Source: Parahaliea aestuarii (GTDB lineage Bacteria; Pseudomonadota; Gammaproteobacteria; Pseudomonadales; Halieaceae). From it: a stretch of DNA of 64,000 nt. The translations under genes and the position numbers were made by a program. Where the stretch lies: assembly GCF_008064635.1 (NCBI RefSeq), contig NZ_VRYZ01000002.1, positions 617,957 through 681,956 of the forward strand, read 5' to 3'. The first letter of the stretch is position 1, and every line of letters begins with the position of its first letter. The notes under the pieces were generated by a model that saw nothing but the letters and a program-made list of their open reading frames with translations, did not search any database and was not told the DNA's origin. Positions 62,583 through 64,000 of this stretch are shown here, piece by piece.

Positions 62583-63668
62583 ATGTCCTGTTTCCGTTTT
62601 GCAGTCCGTCGCGATGATCTTGAACAGTACCGGGTTGAGGAACTGCCTGCACCGGAATCCCTGGCATTAAAAGCCGGTGAAGCCGTCATCAGAGTGGATC
62701 ACTACGCGTTCACCGCCAACAATATCACCTACGGTGTCGTCGGTGAGATGATCGGCTACTGGCAGTTCTTCCCTGCGCAGGACGGCTGGGGGATCATCCC
62801 GGTATGGGGTGTGGGCACCGTATTGCAGGCGGGAGACAGCGGGCTGGAAACGGGACAGCGCTACTACGGCTACTTCCCCATGGCGAGTTTTCTGGTAGTC
62901 GAGCCCGGTGATGTGAGCTCGCGCGGCTTTACTGACACCGCAGCCCACCGGGCGGATCTGCCGGTGGTATACAACCAGTACGCCCTGATGACGGCGGACA
63001 ACGGCTTTCCCCCCGGCTATGACGATCATCAGATGGTCTACCGCCCGCTGTTTACCACCGCCTTTGTGATCGACGATTACCTGCGGGATAACGACCTGTT
63101 CGGCGCCGAAGAAATCCTGCTGGGCAGCGCATCAAGTAAAACCGCACTGTGTACTGCCTACATGCTGCGCCGCGGCGGCGATTTCCGGGTGATCGGCCTT
63201 ACCTCGGCAGGCAACAAGGGCTTTGTTGAGGGTACCGGTGCCTACGATCAGGTCCTCACCTACGACGAGGTTATGGGCCTCGACGCGGGGCGGCGGGCGG
63301 CCTTTGTCGATATGTCCGGCAGCGGCACTTTACTGGCGGCTATTCACAATCACTACGGCGACAGCCTGGTATGCAGTTGCAGCGTGGGCGTAACCCATTA
63401 CGACGACTGGGGCAGTCAGGATACCAGTGCCTTGCCGGGCGCCCGTCCGGCAATGTTTTTCGCGCCGGACCAGATCGCCAAACGCAACGCGGAGTGGGGA
63501 CCGGCGGTGTTCCAGCAGCGATTGGATGAGGCCTGGCAGTCCTTTCTGGCAGTAATCGACGACTGGATAGCGATTGACCATCCCCAGGGTCTCGAGGGCG
63601 TTACCCGGTGCTACAACACCGTGCGACAGGGCGCCTCGCCTGAGCGGGCCTTCGTGGTGACGCTGTAA
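62583..63668 (+). CDS. DUF2855 family protein
   Basis: 361 residues. Its N-terminal RFAVRRDDLEQYRVEELP and YAFTANNITYGVVG blocks match DUF2855, a group distantly related to quinone oxidoreductases but without a clear nucleotide motif. Midway, EILLGSASSKTALCTAY looks like a worn Rossmann turn. No catalytic residues can be named. Monocistronic. Confidence 0.85.
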   Translation: MSCFRFAVRRDDLEQYRVEELPAPESLALKAGEAVIRVDHYAFTANNITYGVVGEMIGYWQFFPAQDGWGIIPVWGVGTVLQAGDSGLETGQRYYGYFPMASFLVVEPGDVSSRGFTDTAAHRADLPVVYNQYALMTADNGFPPGYDDHQMVYRPLFTTAFVIDDYLRDNDLFGAEEILLGSASSKTALCTAYMLRRGGDFRVIGLTSAGNKGFVEGTGAYDQVLTYDEVMGLDAGRRAAFVDMSGSGTLLAAIHNHYGDSLVCSCSVGVTHYDDWGSQDTSALPGARPAMFFAPDQIAKRNAEWGPAVFQQRLDEAWQSFLAVIDDWIAIDHPQGLEGVTRCYNTVRQGASPERAFVVTL

Positions 63669-63873
63669 GTGCCGGTAGTGGCAATGGTATTAGACTGAAG
63701 ATGGCAATGGGGAAATCCAGGCCTTGTGCCACCAGCGCTCGATTGAAGAATCACTGTGATTGACGGGGTGTTCAACGAATAAAGAACTACGCCTCGTCTC
63801 GAAACGTTGGAGTCTGAGTGTGCGGCAGGTTACCGCGAGGGATGGATCAGAACAGCCTTAGGGCTGCTCTGCC
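63669..63873. other. Gene-free stretch before the IS
   Basis: About 205 bp between the DUF2855 gene and the likely IS end. No coding frame with recognisable content and no clear terminator were seen. Confidence 0.45.
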
Positions 63874-64000
63874 TGAATCGCCACCAGTTTGCTAGACACC
63901 TTTCAGCCATACACAATGGCTACCAGAGAGGTGCATATGAGCAGCAAGCGTTATCCCGAAGAATTCAAAGTCGAAGCAGTTCGGCAGGTCACTGACCGGG
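63874..64000 (+). mobile_element. Left end of an IS3-family element (truncated by window)
   Basis: The sequence TGAATCGCCACCAGTTTGCT and onward (from 63874) has the TG start and the composition of IS3-family terminal inverted repeats and leads 63 bp later into a typical OrfA start. The right end lies outside the window, so the boundary is inferred. Confidence 0.65.
63937..64000 (+). CDS. IS3-family transposase OrfA, N-terminal part
   Basis: Starts ATG at 63937 with GAGAGG a few bases upstream. The 21 residues visible, MSSKRYPEEFKVEAVRQVTD plus Arg, are the usual beginning of the OrfA helix-turn-helix domain of IS3 elements. The gene runs off the window. Confidence 0.88.
   Translation, partial: MSSKRYPEEFKVEAVRQVTDR

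Overview
The window is about 64 kb of GC-rich, gene-dense chromosome from an aerobic, probably marine gammaproteobacterium. Gene content fits the Halieaceae/Spongiibacteraceae and relatives: a TonB-dependent receptor beside lipid or steroid catabolism genes, DUF1704 and DUF3192 proteins, a CvfB-type S1 protein, and a tRNA-Arg with encoded CCA. That placement is an inference from gene content. There is no prophage and no CRISPR array. The only mobile element seen is the left end of an IS3-family insertion at the right edge.

Layout. 1-9 kb: a glycosyltransferase faces a minus-strand surface/secretion operon made of an autotransporter with tandem cadherin-like repeats, an RTX protein, a type I secretion ABC transporter and its HlyD adaptor. 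9.3-19.1 kb: a lipid-degradation locus. A TetR gene leads a tightly coupled minus-strand set (MaoC-DUF35 protein, short acyl-CoA dehydrogenase, small MaoC protein, lipid-transfer thiolase/aldolase, acyl-CoA ligase, TonB receptor), and a second acyl-CoA dehydrogenase is divergent. The gene set and protein lengths resemble the actinobacterial igr steroid side-chain operon (chsE1-chsE2-chsH1-chsH2-ltp2). A perfect 16-bp palindrome sits in the divergent promoter. 19-41 kb: mostly housekeeping and accessory genes (MtfA-like peptidase, two GGDEF proteins, AzlCD, aspartate kinase, sulfatase plus outer-membrane protein, tRNA-Arg with a clear promoter and terminator, CNNM/CorC protein, amidase plus aminotransferase, HIT protein, DUF1704 metallopeptidase, ZIP transporter, LdhA-like dehydrogenase).

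41-52.6 kb is the most interesting region. A sigma-54 activator resembling the sulfane-sulfur sensor FisR is divergent from a persulfide-dioxygenase-like gene. Between them lie a -24/-12 promoter and, about 150 bp upstream of its expected start, an 11-bp perfect inverted repeat. Downstream on the minus strand follow a SulP transporter, an OsmC protein, a two-part YeeE/YedE (Pmp-type) transporter and a beta-CASP nuclease. After a 237-bp gap containing a dehydrogenase remnant come a Na+/phosphate cotransporter, an AMP/thymidine-phosphorylase-family enzyme and a PRPP-synthetase homologue. Sulfane-sulfur detoxification therefore lies directly beside phosphate uptake and nucleotide phosphorolysis, a combination I cannot assign to a described pathway.

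53-64 kb: GFA-family protein, polysaccharide deacetylase plus Bax-like glucosaminidase, serine hydrolase, a lipobox-bearing NAD(P)-binding protein, a four-gene amine or amino-acid catabolism operon (FAD oxidase, BASS transporter, aminotransferase, RidA), CvfB, a DUF2855 protein and the IS3 end. Start codons were moved inward from the longest reading frame where a Shine-Dalgarno sequence or signal peptide favoured it.
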